In this document: piece by piece, positions 24,879-34,167 of the stretch
Numbering within the stretch: the first letter of the stretch is position 1
How the letters are laid out: every line of letters starts with the position of its first letter
Source of the DNA: RGIG4079 sp045637505
Lineage (GTDB): Bacteria > Bacteroidota > Bacteroidia > Bacteroidales > Muribaculaceae
Length of the DNA stretch: 35,517 bases
Reading direction: 5' to 3'
Assembly: GCA_045637505.1 (NCBI GenBank)
Contig: JAZTZO010000017.1
Span: 1 to 35,517, forward strand
The notes under the pieces: generated by a model
What the model saw: only the letters and a program-made list of their open reading frames with translations
Database searches by the model: none
Told to the model about the DNA's origin: nothing
Program-made: the position numbers and the translations under genes

Positions 24879-25059
24879 TTGTCTTTTGTTGTCTTTTTGA
24901 AATGAGGGCAAAGTGTTGATGTGAAAGGTTGAGGGCGATGTTGTGTGTGGGGTGTGAGTTTAAAAGTTTTATTGAGTGATGTGTGGCTTTTTGGATGGAT
25001 ATTTTGAGTGTTTTTGCGAAAAAATGTGTGGCGAATGATAGATTATAAATTTTTAATGC

Positions 25060-25067
25060 TATCTTTG
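25060..25067 (+). promoter_or_regulatory. -7 element of the mannose synthase-dihydroorotase operon
   Basis: TATCTTTG matches TAnnTTTG; the predicted start near 25074 gives a leader of about 43 bases to ATG 25117. No clear -33. Confidence 0.5.
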
Positions 25068-25116
25068 CGAATTAAATATTATATAGCCGTAATAGTTTTT
25101 GACTAAATTTAAAGAT

Positions 25117-25875
25117 ATGACATCTACAGCTCATAACGACAGCGTTGTAATTATTCCTATGTATAACGAAAAGGAAAACGCTGCAAAAATCATTGATGCG
25201 GTAATAGCATTGCCTCGTCAGTTTGATATTCTTGTTATTGATGATAATTCGCCCGACGGCACTGCCGATATTGTGAAGGCGAAGCAAGAAGAATATCCTG
25301 GTCGTGTGCATTTGATTCAACGCGCTGGAAAATTGGGGTTGGGGACAGCCTATATAACTGGCTTCAAATGGTCGATTGAGCAAAAGTATGACTATATATT
25401 TGAGATGGATGCCGATTTTTCGCACAATCCCAACGATTTGTTGGCTCTCTATGATGCGTGTGCAGTAGATGGTGCCGATATGTCGATAGGTTCGCGCTAT
25501 ATCACTGGTGTGAATGTGGTGAATTGGCCTATGGGTCGTGTGTTGATGTCGTATTATGCATCAAAATATGTGCGCATCGTCACCGGAATGAAGATTTGCG
25601 ACACTACGGCTGGTTTTGTGTGCTACACTCGCCGTGTGCTTGAGGCGTTGCCTCTCGACAATATTCGTTTCAAGGGATATGCATTCCAAATCGAAATGAA
25701 GTTTACGGCTCACAAATATGGTTTCAAAATCAAAGAGGTGCCTATTATCTTCGTAAATCGCGTGTTGGGCGAGAGCAAGATGAATTCGGGAATCTTTGGC
25801 GAGGCTGTATTTGGCGTGATAAAACTCAAGATGAGCAGTTGGTTTAAAAAGTATCCCGACTATAGTAAGAAATAA
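25117..25875 (+). CDS. Polyprenol monophosphomannose synthase (GT2)
   Basis: A 252-residue glycosyltransferase family 2 enzyme that moves mannose from GDP-mannose to a polyprenyl phosphate at the inner membrane face, supplying lipid-linked mannose for extracytoplasmic glycosylation. Motifs: VVIIPMYNEKENA near the N-terminus, VIDDNSPDGTADIV, the metal-binding DADFSHNP, GSRY, and the C-terminal FVNRVLGESKMN (R-x-x-GxSK). There is no C-terminal membrane domain, as in bacterial soluble Dpm1-type enzymes. ATG 25117 is preferred over the upstream TTG at 25099. The dihydroorotase gene begins 2 bases after its stop. Confidence 0.9.
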   Translation: MTSTAHNDSVVIIPMYNEKENAAKIIDAVIALPRQFDILVIDDNSPDGTADIVKAKQEEYPGRVHLIQRAGKLGLGTAYITGFKWSIEQKYDYIFEMDADFSHNPNDLLALYDACAVDGADMSIGSRYITGVNVVNWPMGRVLMSYYASKYVRIVTGMKICDTTAGFVCYTRRVLEALPLDNIRFKGYAFQIEMKFTAHKYGFKIKEVPIIFVNRVLGESKMNSGIFGEAVFGVIKLKMSSWFKKYPDYSKK

Positions 25876-25877
25876 CA

Positions 25878-27230
25878 ATGAATAGAATATTAATACATAA
25901 TGCGTTAATCGTAAACGAGGGCAACCGCTATCGTGGGTATGTTGTAGTTGAGGATGAACGCATAAGCGAGATTGGCAGGGGCGATGCTCCTGCTCAATTA
26001 TTGAATGGGGATATAGAAATATGCGATGCCGAGGGTGGTTATTTGCTCCCCGGGGGGATTGACGACCAGGTGCATTTCCGTGATCCAGGGCTTACACACA
26101 AGGCCGATATGGCTACCGAAAGCCGTGCTGCTGTGGCAGGTGGTATCACATCATTTATGGATATGCCCAACACTATACCTCAAACAGTTACGCTTGAGGC
26201 TCTTGAGGCTAAACATCAACGAGCAGCCGAGGTGTCATTGGCCAATTATTCGTTCTACATTGGGGCTACTAACGACAATATCGACACTCTGCTTGCATGT
26301 GACTACACAAAGGTGCCTGGAGTGAAATTGTTTCTCGGTGCATCGACTGGTAACATGCTTGTCGATAACAATGAGGCATTGAATCGCATTTTTGGCGAAG
26401 TGCCTGCGTTGATAGCGATACACTCTGAAGATGAGGATATTATACGCCACAATAAGGAAGCGATGATGGCTAAATATGGCGAAGATGTGCCAGTTGAAGA
26501 GCATCCCAACATTCGCAGCGTTGAGGCTTGCTATAAATCGACCGAAAAGGCCGTTGCAATGGCAAAGAAGCACAATGCTCGCTTGCATGTGTTGCATATC
26601 TCAACAGCCGAAGAGATGAAATTGCTCACCAATGAATGCCTTGAAGACAAGAAAGTTACAGCCGAGGTGTGTGCGCATCATCTATGGTGGACTGCCGATG
26701 ACCATGCAACATTGGGCACTCGCATAAAGTGGAATCCGGCAATAAAGTCGGCTGCCGACCGACAAGCATTGCGCGATGGATTGAACAATGGATTGATTGA
26801 CATTGTAGCCACCGACCATGCTCCTCACCTTTTGAGTGAAAAAGAGGGTGGGGCTATAAAAGCAACATCGGGCGCACCTCTTGTGCAATATTCATTGCCC
26901 ATGATGCTCGAACTTGCCGACCAAGGCGTGTTTACCATTGAGCAAGTGGTTGATTTTATGGCTCATCGCGTGGCTCGATTGTTCCGCATCGAAGAGCGTG
27001 GGTATATTCGCGAAGGGTATTATGCCGACCTCACAATCGTAAAACCCAACACACCTTATGTGGTGAAAGATGAAGATGTATTGAGCCGCTGCGCATGGAC
27101 TCCTCTTGTGGGTACAACTCTCAACAACAAAGTGGTAGCAACTTTTGTTAATGGGGTGAAGGTGTATCACAATGGTGTTATTGATGAAACACATAAAGGC
27201 AAGGCCTTGAAATATAAAGTAGAAAAATAA
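25878..27230 (+). CDS. pyrC: Dihydroorotase (Bacteroidetes type)
   Basis: Third step of de novo pyrimidine synthesis, cyclising carbamoyl-aspartate to dihydroorotate. The 450-residue amidohydrolase has DDQVHFRDPGLTHKADM (62-78), MPNT (96-99), the carbamylated lysine K150 in GVKLFLGAS, H182 in AIHSEDE, H240 in LHVLHIS, and the catalytic D313 in ATDHAPH. The first metal ligand of the usual HxH motif is Gln (Q64-V-H66). I recall the same QVHF form in other Bacteroidetes dihydroorotases, so it is probably a lineage trait, not a defect. It sits between the mannose synthase (2-base gap) and a Ca2+ ATPase (14-base gap). Confidence 0.9.
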   Translation: MNRILIHNALIVNEGNRYRGYVVVEDERISEIGRGDAPAQLLNGDIEICDAEGGYLLPGGIDDQVHFRDPGLTHKADMATESRAAVAGGITSFMDMPNTIPQTVTLEALEAKHQRAAEVSLANYSFYIGATNDNIDTLLACDYTKVPGVKLFLGASTGNMLVDNNEALNRIFGEVPALIAIHSEDEDIIRHNKEAMMAKYGEDVPVEEHPNIRSVEACYKSTEKAVAMAKKHNARLHVLHISTAEEMKLLTNECLEDKKVTAEVCAHHLWWTADDHATLGTRIKWNPAIKSAADRQALRDGLNNGLIDIVATDHAPHLLSEKEGGAIKATSGAPLVQYSLPMMLELADQGVFTIEQVVDFMAHRVARLFRIEERGYIREGYYADLTIVKPNTPYVVKDEDVLSRCAWTPLVGTTLNNKVVATFVNGVKVYHNGVIDETHKGKALKYKVEK

Positions 27231-27244
27231 AGATAGAAAAGATA

Positions 27245-29971
27245 ATGGCAACAGAACATTTGAACGGTTTAAATCAAACACAAGTTGAAGAGAGTCGCGC
27301 CAAGCATGGTGTGAATATTCTCACTCCTCCCCCTAAACCATCATTATGGGTGAAATTTTTTGAAAACTTTAAAGACCCCATGATTCGCATATTGCTCGTG
27401 GCATTAGCGTTATCAATGGGTATTGCTATATATGAGTTTGTTACCACCGACCATGGTGCGCAAGTGTTTTTTGAGCCTACAGGTATTTTTGTGGCAATCA
27501 TGCTTGCTACTGGCATAGGTTTTGCGCTTGAAGTGAATGCAAACAAGAAATTTGAGATACTCAATCAAGTAAATGACGATGTGGCAGTGAAAGTGATACG
27601 CGATGGCGTTATCACTCAAGTGCCTCGCAAGGATATCGTGGTGGGCGACATCGTTGTGCTTGGTACTGGCGATGAAATCCCAGCCGATGGGGTGTTGATC
27701 GACTCGGTAGCATTGAGTGTAAATGAAAGTACATTGACAGGTGAGCCACTTATTAGCAAGTCGCATCGTGAAGAGGATTTTAAAAACGATGTGACCTATC
27801 CCACAAATCATGTGATGCGTGGAACGACAGTAGTGGAAGGTACAGGTACAATGAAAGTTACTGCAGTGGGTGATGCTACTGAATATGGTAAGGTGTATGA
27901 AGCTGCTCAAATCGATACTGGTGTGAAAACTCCATTGACTCTCCAATTGGAAAAACTTGGCAAAGTGATATCGTGGGGTAGTTATTCGGTGGGCTTGATG
28001 ATTATTGTAGGCCGATTGTTGATGTTCGATTGGGTAGGAACCGATACACTTGGAATGATAAATTACCTACTCAACACATTGATGCTTGCCATCACAGTTA
28101 TTGTGGTGTCGGTGCCAGAAGGGTTGCCTATGAGTGTAACCTTGAGCCTTGCGTTGAGTATGCGTCGCATGCTTGCAAGCAACAACCTCGTTCGCAAAAT
28201 GCACGCTTGCGAAACAATGGGTGCTACTACTGTGATATGTACCGATAAAACAGGTACTCTCACCCAAAATCAAATGCGTGTTTATCAAACTCAATATTAC
28301 TCGCTTGGCGAAACTCAAAAACTCGCCGACGATGAGATGAGTAAAGCCATTAAGGAGGGAATTTCGGTAAACTCTACTGCATTCCTTGAATTAGATAAAG
28401 AGTCGGGCAAGATGAACGCACTTGGCAATCCTACCGAAGGTGCATTGTTGCTATGGCTCAATGACAATGGTGTTGATTATCTTAAATTGCGTGAAGGAGC
28501 AAAGGTGGTGCAACAACTTCCATTCCACACCCAACGCAAGTTTATGGCCACCGTGGTCGATTCTCCATTGATGGGTAAACGCGTAGTTTATGTGAAAGGC
28601 GCGCCCGAAATCGTGCTTGGAATGTGTGCAAAGATTGCAGCCGATGTTAAGCCCGAAACTATAAACGAGCAACTTCTCGGCTATCAACAAAAGGCTATGC
28701 GCACACTTGCTATTGCATATGCTATTGTTGACGACAATGCCAACCCTATTAAAGACAATCAACTCAATGTAGATAATCTTATATTTATAGGCATCACTGC
28801 CATTGCCGACCCCGTGCGCACCGAGGTGCCCGATGCTATTCGCAATAGCATCAGCGCAGGAATTAGCGTGAAGATTGTAACTGGTGACACACCAGGCACA
28901 GCCAAGGAGATAGGCCGTCAAGTGGGATTGTGGAATGATGCCGTAGATAGTGATGAAAATCACATTTCGGGCCCCGACTTTGCTGCATTGAGCGAAGAAG
29001 ATGCTGCAAAACAAGCATTGAAACTCAAAATCATGTCGCGTGCGCGTCCTACCGATAAGTCGCGTCTTGTGCGCTTGCTTCAAGAGGCTGGCGAAGTGGT
29101 AGCAGTGACAGGCGACGGTACTAACGATGCTCCAGCCTTAAACGCTGCTCAAGTGGGATTGTCGATGGGCGATGGTACATCGGTAGCTAAAGAGGCAAGT
29201 GATATCACTATTATGGACAACTCATTTGCAAGTATCACCAAAGCAGTGATGTGGGGACGCTCGTTGTATCAAAATATCCAACGATTTGTGTTGTTCCAAC
29301 TTGTTGTAAATATTGTAGCATGTCTCATCGTTGTAATCGGGGCATTTACTGGCACACAATCGCCATTGACTGTGACTCAAATGCTATGGGTAAACCTCAT
29401 TATGGACACCTTTGCAGCATTGGCATTTGCATCATTGCCCCCAAGCAAAGAGGTGATGAAGAACAAGCCACGTCGCTCAACCGACTTTATCCTTTCACGC
29501 AAAATGATTTTACGCATCTTCTCAACTGGAGTGTTGTTTATGGTAATACTCTTCGGGTTGATGCAATGTTTCCGCAATAACGACATCCAACATATCTCAC
29601 ATTTAGTAGAATATCCTGGAATATTTTTCCATTCAATGTTTGAATTTGGAGGTAGTGGCGAGTTTACTCCATATGAATTGTCGATGTTCTTCACAATCTT
29701 TGTGTTCTTCCAAATTTGGAACTTATTCAATGCTAAAGCATTCGATAGTGGCCACACAGCATTCTTCAATGTGAAAGGAAGCAAGGTGTTCTTCACTGTG
29801 GTAATAGGTATAATACTCGGGCAATATGCAATAGTAACACTTGGCGGACAAATGTTTAGCGTAGTGCCATTGGCATGGATTGATTGGGCTTATATCGTAG
29901 TGCTCACATCGGCAATTATGATTGTGCCATTAATCCTTAAATTGTTTCAAGTATATGTGTTTAAACGCTGA
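27245..29971 (+). CDS. PMCA-type calcium-translocating P-type ATPase
   Basis: A 908-residue P2-type ATPase of the inner membrane, exporting Ca2+. N-terminal cation-ATPase domain (LNGLNQTQVEESRAKHGVN), membrane pairs at about 46-66/80-98 and 248-262/276-292, the ion-binding PEGLP (291-295) in M4, actuator TGEP (165-168), phosphorylation site D334 in ICTDKTGTLT, an ATP-binding KGAPE motif at about 455, and the hinge GDGTNDAPAL at about 623-632. The C-terminal six-helix domain contains NLIMDTFAALA in M6, the P2 cation site. Length and order match plasma-membrane-type enzymes of Bacteroides. Part of the operon with cdd, which follows after 16 bases. Confidence 0.94.
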   Translation: MATEHLNGLNQTQVEESRAKHGVNILTPPPKPSLWVKFFENFKDPMIRILLVALALSMGIAIYEFVTTDHGAQVFFEPTGIFVAIMLATGIGFALEVNANKKFEILNQVNDDVAVKVIRDGVITQVPRKDIVVGDIVVLGTGDEIPADGVLIDSVALSVNESTLTGEPLISKSHREEDFKNDVTYPTNHVMRGTTVVEGTGTMKVTAVGDATEYGKVYEAAQIDTGVKTPLTLQLEKLGKVISWGSYSVGLMIIVGRLLMFDWVGTDTLGMINYLLNTLMLAITVIVVSVPEGLPMSVTLSLALSMRRMLASNNLVRKMHACETMGATTVICTDKTGTLTQNQMRVYQTQYYSLGETQKLADDEMSKAIKEGISVNSTAFLELDKESGKMNALGNPTEGALLLWLNDNGVDYLKLREGAKVVQQLPFHTQRKFMATVVDSPLMGKRVVYVKGAPEIVLGMCAKIAADVKPETINEQLLGYQQKAMRTLAIAYAIVDDNANPIKDNQLNVDNLIFIGITAIADPVRTEVPDAIRNSISAGISVKIVTGDTPGTAKEIGRQVGLWNDAVDSDENHISGPDFAALSEEDAAKQALKLKIMSRARPTDKSRLVRLLQEAGEVVAVTGDGTNDAPALNAAQVGLSMGDGTSVAKEASDITIMDNSFASITKAVMWGRSLYQNIQRFVLFQLVVNIVACLIVVIGAFTGTQSPLTVTQMLWVNLIMDTFAALAFASLPPSKEVMKNKPRRSTDFILSRKMILRIFSTGVLFMVILFGLMQCFRNNDIQHISHLVEYPGIFFHSMFEFGGSGEFTPYELSMFFTIFVFFQIWNLFNAKAFDSGHTAFFNVKGSKVFFTVVIGIILGQYAIVTLGGQMFSVVPLAWIDWAYIVVLTSAIMIVPLILKLFQVYVFKR

Positions 29972-29987
29972 TAAACGCAATTGATTG

Positions 29988-30461
29988 ATGAAACGAGTTG
30001 AGGTGACTACATGCATTGATGTTGTGAAATATGACGAATTGTCGTCGATGGAGCAACGATTGGTCGATGAGGCACGAAAGACCGCAACTCAAGCCTATGC
30101 ACCATATAGTAAATTTCATGTAGGAGCCGCAATAGCATTAAGCAACGGCGAGATAGTCACCGGGGCAAATCAAGAAAATGTGGCATATCCATCGGGAATG
30201 TGTGCCGAGCGAGTGGCTTGTTACTATGCTCATGCGCAATACCCCGAAGCGAAGTTTGAGGCGATAGCCATTGCTGCTCAAGGAGTAGATGGCGCCGAAG
30301 TAGCTCTGCCAGTTTCGCCATGTGGTAGTTGTCGTCAGGCAATGTTGGAATATGAGAAACTTGCCGAGGGAGATGTAAAAGTGATATTGGTTGGCGCCGA
30401 AGATATTTATGTAGTGCCATCGGTGAAATCATTGTTGCCACTTGCATTTACCGAGTTTTGA
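29988..30461 (+). CDS. cdd: Cytidine deaminase
   Basis: Pyrimidine salvage enzyme converting cytidine and deoxycytidine to uridine forms; 157 residues, homotetrameric type. The zinc site is C72-A-E74 (catalytic glutamate) and P-C112-G-S-C115; YSKFHVGAAI (40-49) and TGANQENVAYPSGMCAE (58-74) are the family signatures. The start is ATG 29988; a TTG one codon earlier is equally in frame. Last gene of the plus-strand operon with dihydroorotase, so synthesis and salvage of pyrimidines lie together. Terminator follows 17 bases downstream. Confidence 0.95.
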   Translation: MKRVEVTTCIDVVKYDELSSMEQRLVDEARKTATQAYAPYSKFHVGAAIALSNGEIVTGANQENVAYPSGMCAERVACYYAHAQYPEAKFEAIAIAAQGVDGAEVALPVSPCGSCRQAMLEYEKLAEGDVKVILVGAEDIYVVPSVKSLLPLAFTEF

Positions 30462-30478
30462 TATAAATTATCGAAAAT

Positions 30479-30521
30479 AACAATGGCTATCGAGGAGCAC
30501 CACGGTAGCCATTGTTGTTTT
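30479..30521 (+). terminator. Intrinsic terminator after cdd
   Basis: AACAATGGCTA/TAGCCATTGTT (30479-30489, 30506-30516) form an 11-bp stem with a 16-base loop, followed by GTTTTA. It could also stop the convergent lipoprotein gene. Confidence 0.75.
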
Positions 30522-30538
30522 ACGAGAGAATTAATCGT

Positions 30539-30994
30539 TTAATGACGGCGATTTGAGCCTGGACGATGTGTGCCAGCTCCACCTGCACCTGTAGGGCGAT
30601 GAGCACCGCCACCTGTTCCAGGATTAACATTGCCTGGTCGTTGGCCCGGGTTGTTATCGGGACCTATATTTGGTTTGTGGTCAGGCTTGTTTGGCTTGTC
30701 AGGTTTATGGTCAGGTTTATCTGGCCCATGATCGGGTTTGCCTGGTTTGTCGGGCTTGTGATCAGGTTTATGGTCGGGTTTATGTGGGTCGCGACCAGGG
30801 TTGTGGTCATGCCCGCCAGGATGTCCACCTGGAGGAGGTGGAGGAGGAAGTGGCCCATGTACTGGAGGGGGAGGCAAAAGTGGGTCGTAGTAGTAATAGT
30901 CGCCCACATAAGTAGTGTCCCACCAAGCTCCACATGATGATAATACCAATGTTGAGCCTATTAATATCGTTTTGAGTATGTTCTTTGTTTTCAT
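30539..30994 (-). CDS. Proline-rich, HKPD-repeat lipoprotein
   Basis: A 151-residue predicted lipoprotein: signal peptide with Cys21 (LVLSSC), then a Trp/Tyr-rich segment (GAWWDTTYVGDYYYYDP), poly-proline tracts (LPPPP, LPPPPPPGG) and a low-complexity stretch of tandem KPDHKPDKP-type units, ending in a Gly-rich basic tail (HRPGSNRRH). No enzymatic motif. The His/Asp-rich repeats could bind metal ions or extend through the periplasm or off the surface (speculation). ATG 30994 is chosen because it opens the signal peptide, while the longer start at 31042 lies inside the promoter. Confidence 0.75.
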   Translation of the reverse strand: MKTKNILKTILIGSTLVLSSCGAWWDTTYVGDYYYYDPLLPPPPVHGPLPPPPPPGGHPGGHDHNPGRDPHKPDHKPDHKPDKPGKPDHGPDKPDHKPDKPNKPDHKPNIGPDNNPGQRPGNVNPGTGGGAHRPTGAGGAGTHRPGSNRRH

Positions 30995-31017
30995 GACAAG
31001 AGTGTTTTTTATTGATG

Positions 31018-31048
31018 CAAATTTATAAATCAATTTTGACAAAACAAA
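31018..31048 (-). promoter_or_regulatory. Promoter of the proline-rich lipoprotein
   Basis: On the minus strand TTTG (31048-31045), a 19-base spacer and TAAATTTG (31025-31018) match the full consensus; the start would be near 31011, 17 bases before ATG 30994. Confidence 0.75.
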
Positions 31049-31179
31049 TAAAAATAAATTAATTGTCTTTATTAGTAAGACATTTACTACTTAAAATCGT
31101 TTAATTAAGAAAATAAATTTAGTTGTTGATTAAACTATTTAAAACTTTATTAGTCTATACATTCAGTTTAAACTAAAAA

Positions 31180-33978
31180 ATGATGAAATTGGATATAAAA
31201 AAGATATCGTTAGCGCTTGCCTTTGTTGCTTTTTCGTTGGCAGCATATGCAGGTAATATCACTGGTAAAGTGGTTGATTTAGAGAAAGAGCCCATGATAC
31301 AAGCAAGTATTAGACTGCTTGCTGCAAAGGATAGCGCATATGTGAAAGGTACTGCAACCGATGAGCAGGGCCGTTTTCGTCTCAATGGAGTAAAATCGGG
31401 TAAATATATTATTCAAGCATCGTATGTGGGGTATAACTCTACATATAAAGATGTTACCGTAGGAGCCGAAAATGTGCGCGTGGGTGAGATTGTTCTCGAA
31501 GAATCATCGATTATGCTCAAGGAAACCACTGTAATAGGGGTGAAGACTCCTATCAAGGTGATGGAAGATACCGTTGAGTATAATGCCGACACATATAAAA
31601 CTCAACCCAATGCCGTGGTTGAAGACCTCTTGAAGCGACTTCCTGGTGTTGAGGTGGATTCAGAAGGTAAAATCACTGCCAATGGTAAAGAGGTGACAAA
31701 GATTCTTATTGATGGCAAAGAGTTCTTCTCAGATGACCCCAAGGTTGCGTCAAAGAACCTGCCTGTGAATATGATTGATAAATTGCAAGTAGTAGATCGC
31801 AAGAGCGATTTAGCACGCTTGACTGGCGTTGATGATGGTGAAGATGAAACTGTTATCAACCTCACTGTGAAGAAAGGTATGAAAAACGGTTGGTTTGGTA
31901 CTATCGACGGAGGTTATGGTACCGATGACCGTTATAAAGGAATCTTCAATGTGAACCGTTTTTGGAACGATAATCAAATCACTTTCCTTGGCAACTTCAA
32001 TAATATTAATGAGATGGGCTTTGCCGATGGAGGTGGTAACTTCCGCCGTTTTGGAGGTAGCAATGGTATAAACACCTCGCAAGCCTTCGGTCTTAACTTC
32101 AATGTGGGAAATAAAGAAATATTCCGAGTGGGTGGTGATGTGATGTATTCACATAGCGATCGCGACAATCGTCAACGTAGCGACCGCCAATATCTCTTCA
32201 CCGACTCAACATCATATGCGCAATCGGGCAAGGCTTCACGCGATAAAGGGCATAATGTGAGAGCATCATTCCGTGTGCAATGGAACCCCGACTCAATGAA
32301 TACTTTTGAGTTCCGTCCCAATTTCTCAATCAACTTAAACGACTCATGGAGCATTGACTCTACATTGACATTGGCTGGTGATGCGTTGCGCTCTCAAGTA
32401 ACAAAAAGTTTTAACACCAATAGTTCCGAAGGTGTATCTTATCGCTTTGGTGGTAACTTGATTTATAGCCACAAATTCAGTTCTCGTCCAGGTCGTTCGT
32501 TCTCGGTGCAAGCACGCTACCAATTTAGCGATACTCGTGAAGATGAATACACCTTGTCGTTAAATAGGTTCTATTTATTGGACGATGAAGATAATTATTT
32601 GCAATATGCCGATAATCACACATGGAGCAATATGGCGCAGGGTCGTGTAACATGGACCGAGCCACTTGGTAATGTTCAAAAAGGTAATTTCTTGACCGTG
32701 GCCTATCGTGCCCAATATCAATGGAATAACGCCGATAAATATACCTATTCGGTTCCCGATGCCGAAACTATTGATCGTGTTTCTAATACATTCTTGTTAG
32801 ATCCCAATGGATTTAAATTCCCTATTTTGAACGATTTGGTTATTGATTCAACATTGAGCAATCGTTTTCGTAACGATATGTTTACACAAGACATACGCTT
32901 GGGGTATAAGAAAGTGAGCAAGGCATATACGCTCGATGCCGGTTTGTCGTTTGTTCCCACAATGTCGAAGAGTGACAACCTCATTAATGAAGCAAAAGAT
33001 ATTCCCGAGCGATGGGTGTGGAACTTTGCGCCATTCTTGCGTTATCGCCTCAAAATGAGTAAATCGCGCTCGTTAAACTTGAATTATCAAGGTCGTTCAT
33101 CGCAACCCACGATGGCACAATTGCAACCTGTTGCCGATATGTCCGACCCCTTGAACATCGTAATAGGAAACCCCGATCTTAACCCCACATTTAACCACAA
33201 TGTGAATGTGCGTTTCCAAGACTTTGACATGGAGTCGCAACGCTCTATAATGTTGATGGCGTTTGCAAGATATAGCCAAAATAGTATTGTGTCAATGACA
33301 TCATTTGACCCACAAACAGGTGGTCGCACAACCGAATATCGAAATGTAAACGGCGTGTGGAACGCTCGATTGATGAACATGATTTCGATGCCACTGCGAA
33401 ACAAAGCTTTCTCATTCTCCAATCACCTCTTCGGATCTTATAGTTCTACTGTAGGGTTCAACAACAAAGAAAGGAATCGCAGTGGCTCGTTCATGGTCGG
33501 CGAATCGTTTGCCTTTGCATGGCGTCCCGATTATCTTGAATTTGAATTGCGTCCGTTCTATAATCTACAAATTGTGCGCAACTCGGTGCAAAAATCATCT
33601 AATCGTGATGTGCACACCTATGGAGGCGCGTTTAATGCCACCTACAATGCTCCATTTGGGCTTTCGGTAAATAGCGAATTGTCTTATTCTGGAACAGAAG
33701 GTTATTCACAAGGTTTTGACTCTAATCAATGGTTGTGGAATGCATCGATAGGGTATTCATTCCTAAAAGGCAAAGCTGCGACAATAGCAATTAAAGCATA
33801 TGACCTTTTGAAACAAAAAGAGAATATCCGTCGCAATGTAACTGCCAACTATATCGATGATACCGAATACAACTCACTCACTCGTTACTTTATGATTAAC
33901 TTCACATATAAGTTTAATACATTTGGAGCTGGTGAGCAACCCAAAAACCGCAACGAGCGTCGTTGGGGTAATAGATAG
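31180..33978 (+). CDS. TonB-dependent-receptor-like outer-membrane beta-barrel protein
   Basis: A 932-residue outer-membrane protein of the OMP_b-brl_3 type. Signal peptide ending AAYAG, carboxypeptidase-regulatory-like domain (about 25-110, GKVVDLEKEPMIQASIRL), plug domain (about 125-230) with VEDLLKRLPGVEVDSEGKI, KILIDGKEFFSDDPK and LPVNMIDKLQV, then a long barrel. The plug wording differs from SusC (no LDGVPL block), and no SusD gene is adjacent, so a glycan importer is unlikely; a role in uptake of another ligand or in envelope maintenance is open. It is flanked by a terminator and transcribed alone. The C-terminus after the last strand (GEQPKNRNERRWGNR) is basic. Confidence 0.88.
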   Translation: MMKLDIKKISLALAFVAFSLAAYAGNITGKVVDLEKEPMIQASIRLLAAKDSAYVKGTATDEQGRFRLNGVKSGKYIIQASYVGYNSTYKDVTVGAENVRVGEIVLEESSIMLKETTVIGVKTPIKVMEDTVEYNADTYKTQPNAVVEDLLKRLPGVEVDSEGKITANGKEVTKILIDGKEFFSDDPKVASKNLPVNMIDKLQVVDRKSDLARLTGVDDGEDETVINLTVKKGMKNGWFGTIDGGYGTDDRYKGIFNVNRFWNDNQITFLGNFNNINEMGFADGGGNFRRFGGSNGINTSQAFGLNFNVGNKEIFRVGGDVMYSHSDRDNRQRSDRQYLFTDSTSYAQSGKASRDKGHNVRASFRVQWNPDSMNTFEFRPNFSINLNDSWSIDSTLTLAGDALRSQVTKSFNTNSSEGVSYRFGGNLIYSHKFSSRPGRSFSVQARYQFSDTREDEYTLSLNRFYLLDDEDNYLQYADNHTWSNMAQGRVTWTEPLGNVQKGNFLTVAYRAQYQWNNADKYTYSVPDAETIDRVSNTFLLDPNGFKFPILNDLVIDSTLSNRFRNDMFTQDIRLGYKKVSKAYTLDAGLSFVPTMSKSDNLINEAKDIPERWVWNFAPFLRYRLKMSKSRSLNLNYQGRSSQPTMAQLQPVADMSDPLNIVIGNPDLNPTFNHNVNVRFQDFDMESQRSIMLMAFARYSQNSIVSMTSFDPQTGGRTTEYRNVNGVWNARLMNMISMPLRNKAFSFSNHLFGSYSSTVGFNNKERNRSGSFMVGESFAFAWRPDYLEFELRPFYNLQIVRNSVQKSSNRDVHTYGGAFNATYNAPFGLSVNSELSYSGTEGYSQGFDSNQWLWNASIGYSFLKGKAATIAIKAYDLLKQKENIRRNVTANYIDDTEYNSLTRYFMINFTYKFNTFGAGEQPKNRNERRWGNR

Positions 33979-34019
33979 AATCTCCCTCAATCAAAATAGT
34001 TTTTCATGATAGCGTGAAG

Positions 34020-34058
34020 GAAAGGCAATGGCAACTCTTGTAGGTGTCGTTGCCTTTC
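34020..34058 (+). terminator. Terminator-like hairpin after the beta-barrel gene
   Basis: GAAAGGCAA/TTGCCTTTC (34020-34028, 34050-34058) form a 9-bp stem with a 21-base loop that has further internal pairing. The following tract is only weakly T-rich. Confidence 0.5.
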
Positions 34059-34167
34059 TGACTTTGGTTGATTTTTGAGTCAAACGATATAATATGAAGC
34101 GTTTTTTGCCTTTAATTCAAAATTAATGTGTAACTTGCGAGCCAATTTTGAAATAATAGTGAAAATA

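Larger units (their letters stand above)
24763..25116. other. Divergent intergenic region with two promoters and a C-poor stretch
   Basis: This 354-base gap between the minus-strand membrane protein and the plus-strand mannose synthase has a promoter for each. Between them, about 24897-25050, the plus strand is rich in G and T and almost free of C (runs such as GTGTGTGGGGTGTGAG). No reading frame or hairpin stands out there. Confidence 0.5.

Noticed and set aside
28451..29083. 210-codon minus-strand open frame inside the Ca2+ ATPase gene
   Set aside because: It lies entirely within a well-supported P-type ATPase and its translation resembles no family.
30660..30800. CRISPR-like short repeats
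   Set aside because: The repeats are coding (Pro/His/Lys/Asp units of a lipoprotein), have no unique spacers of constant length and no cas genes are nearby.
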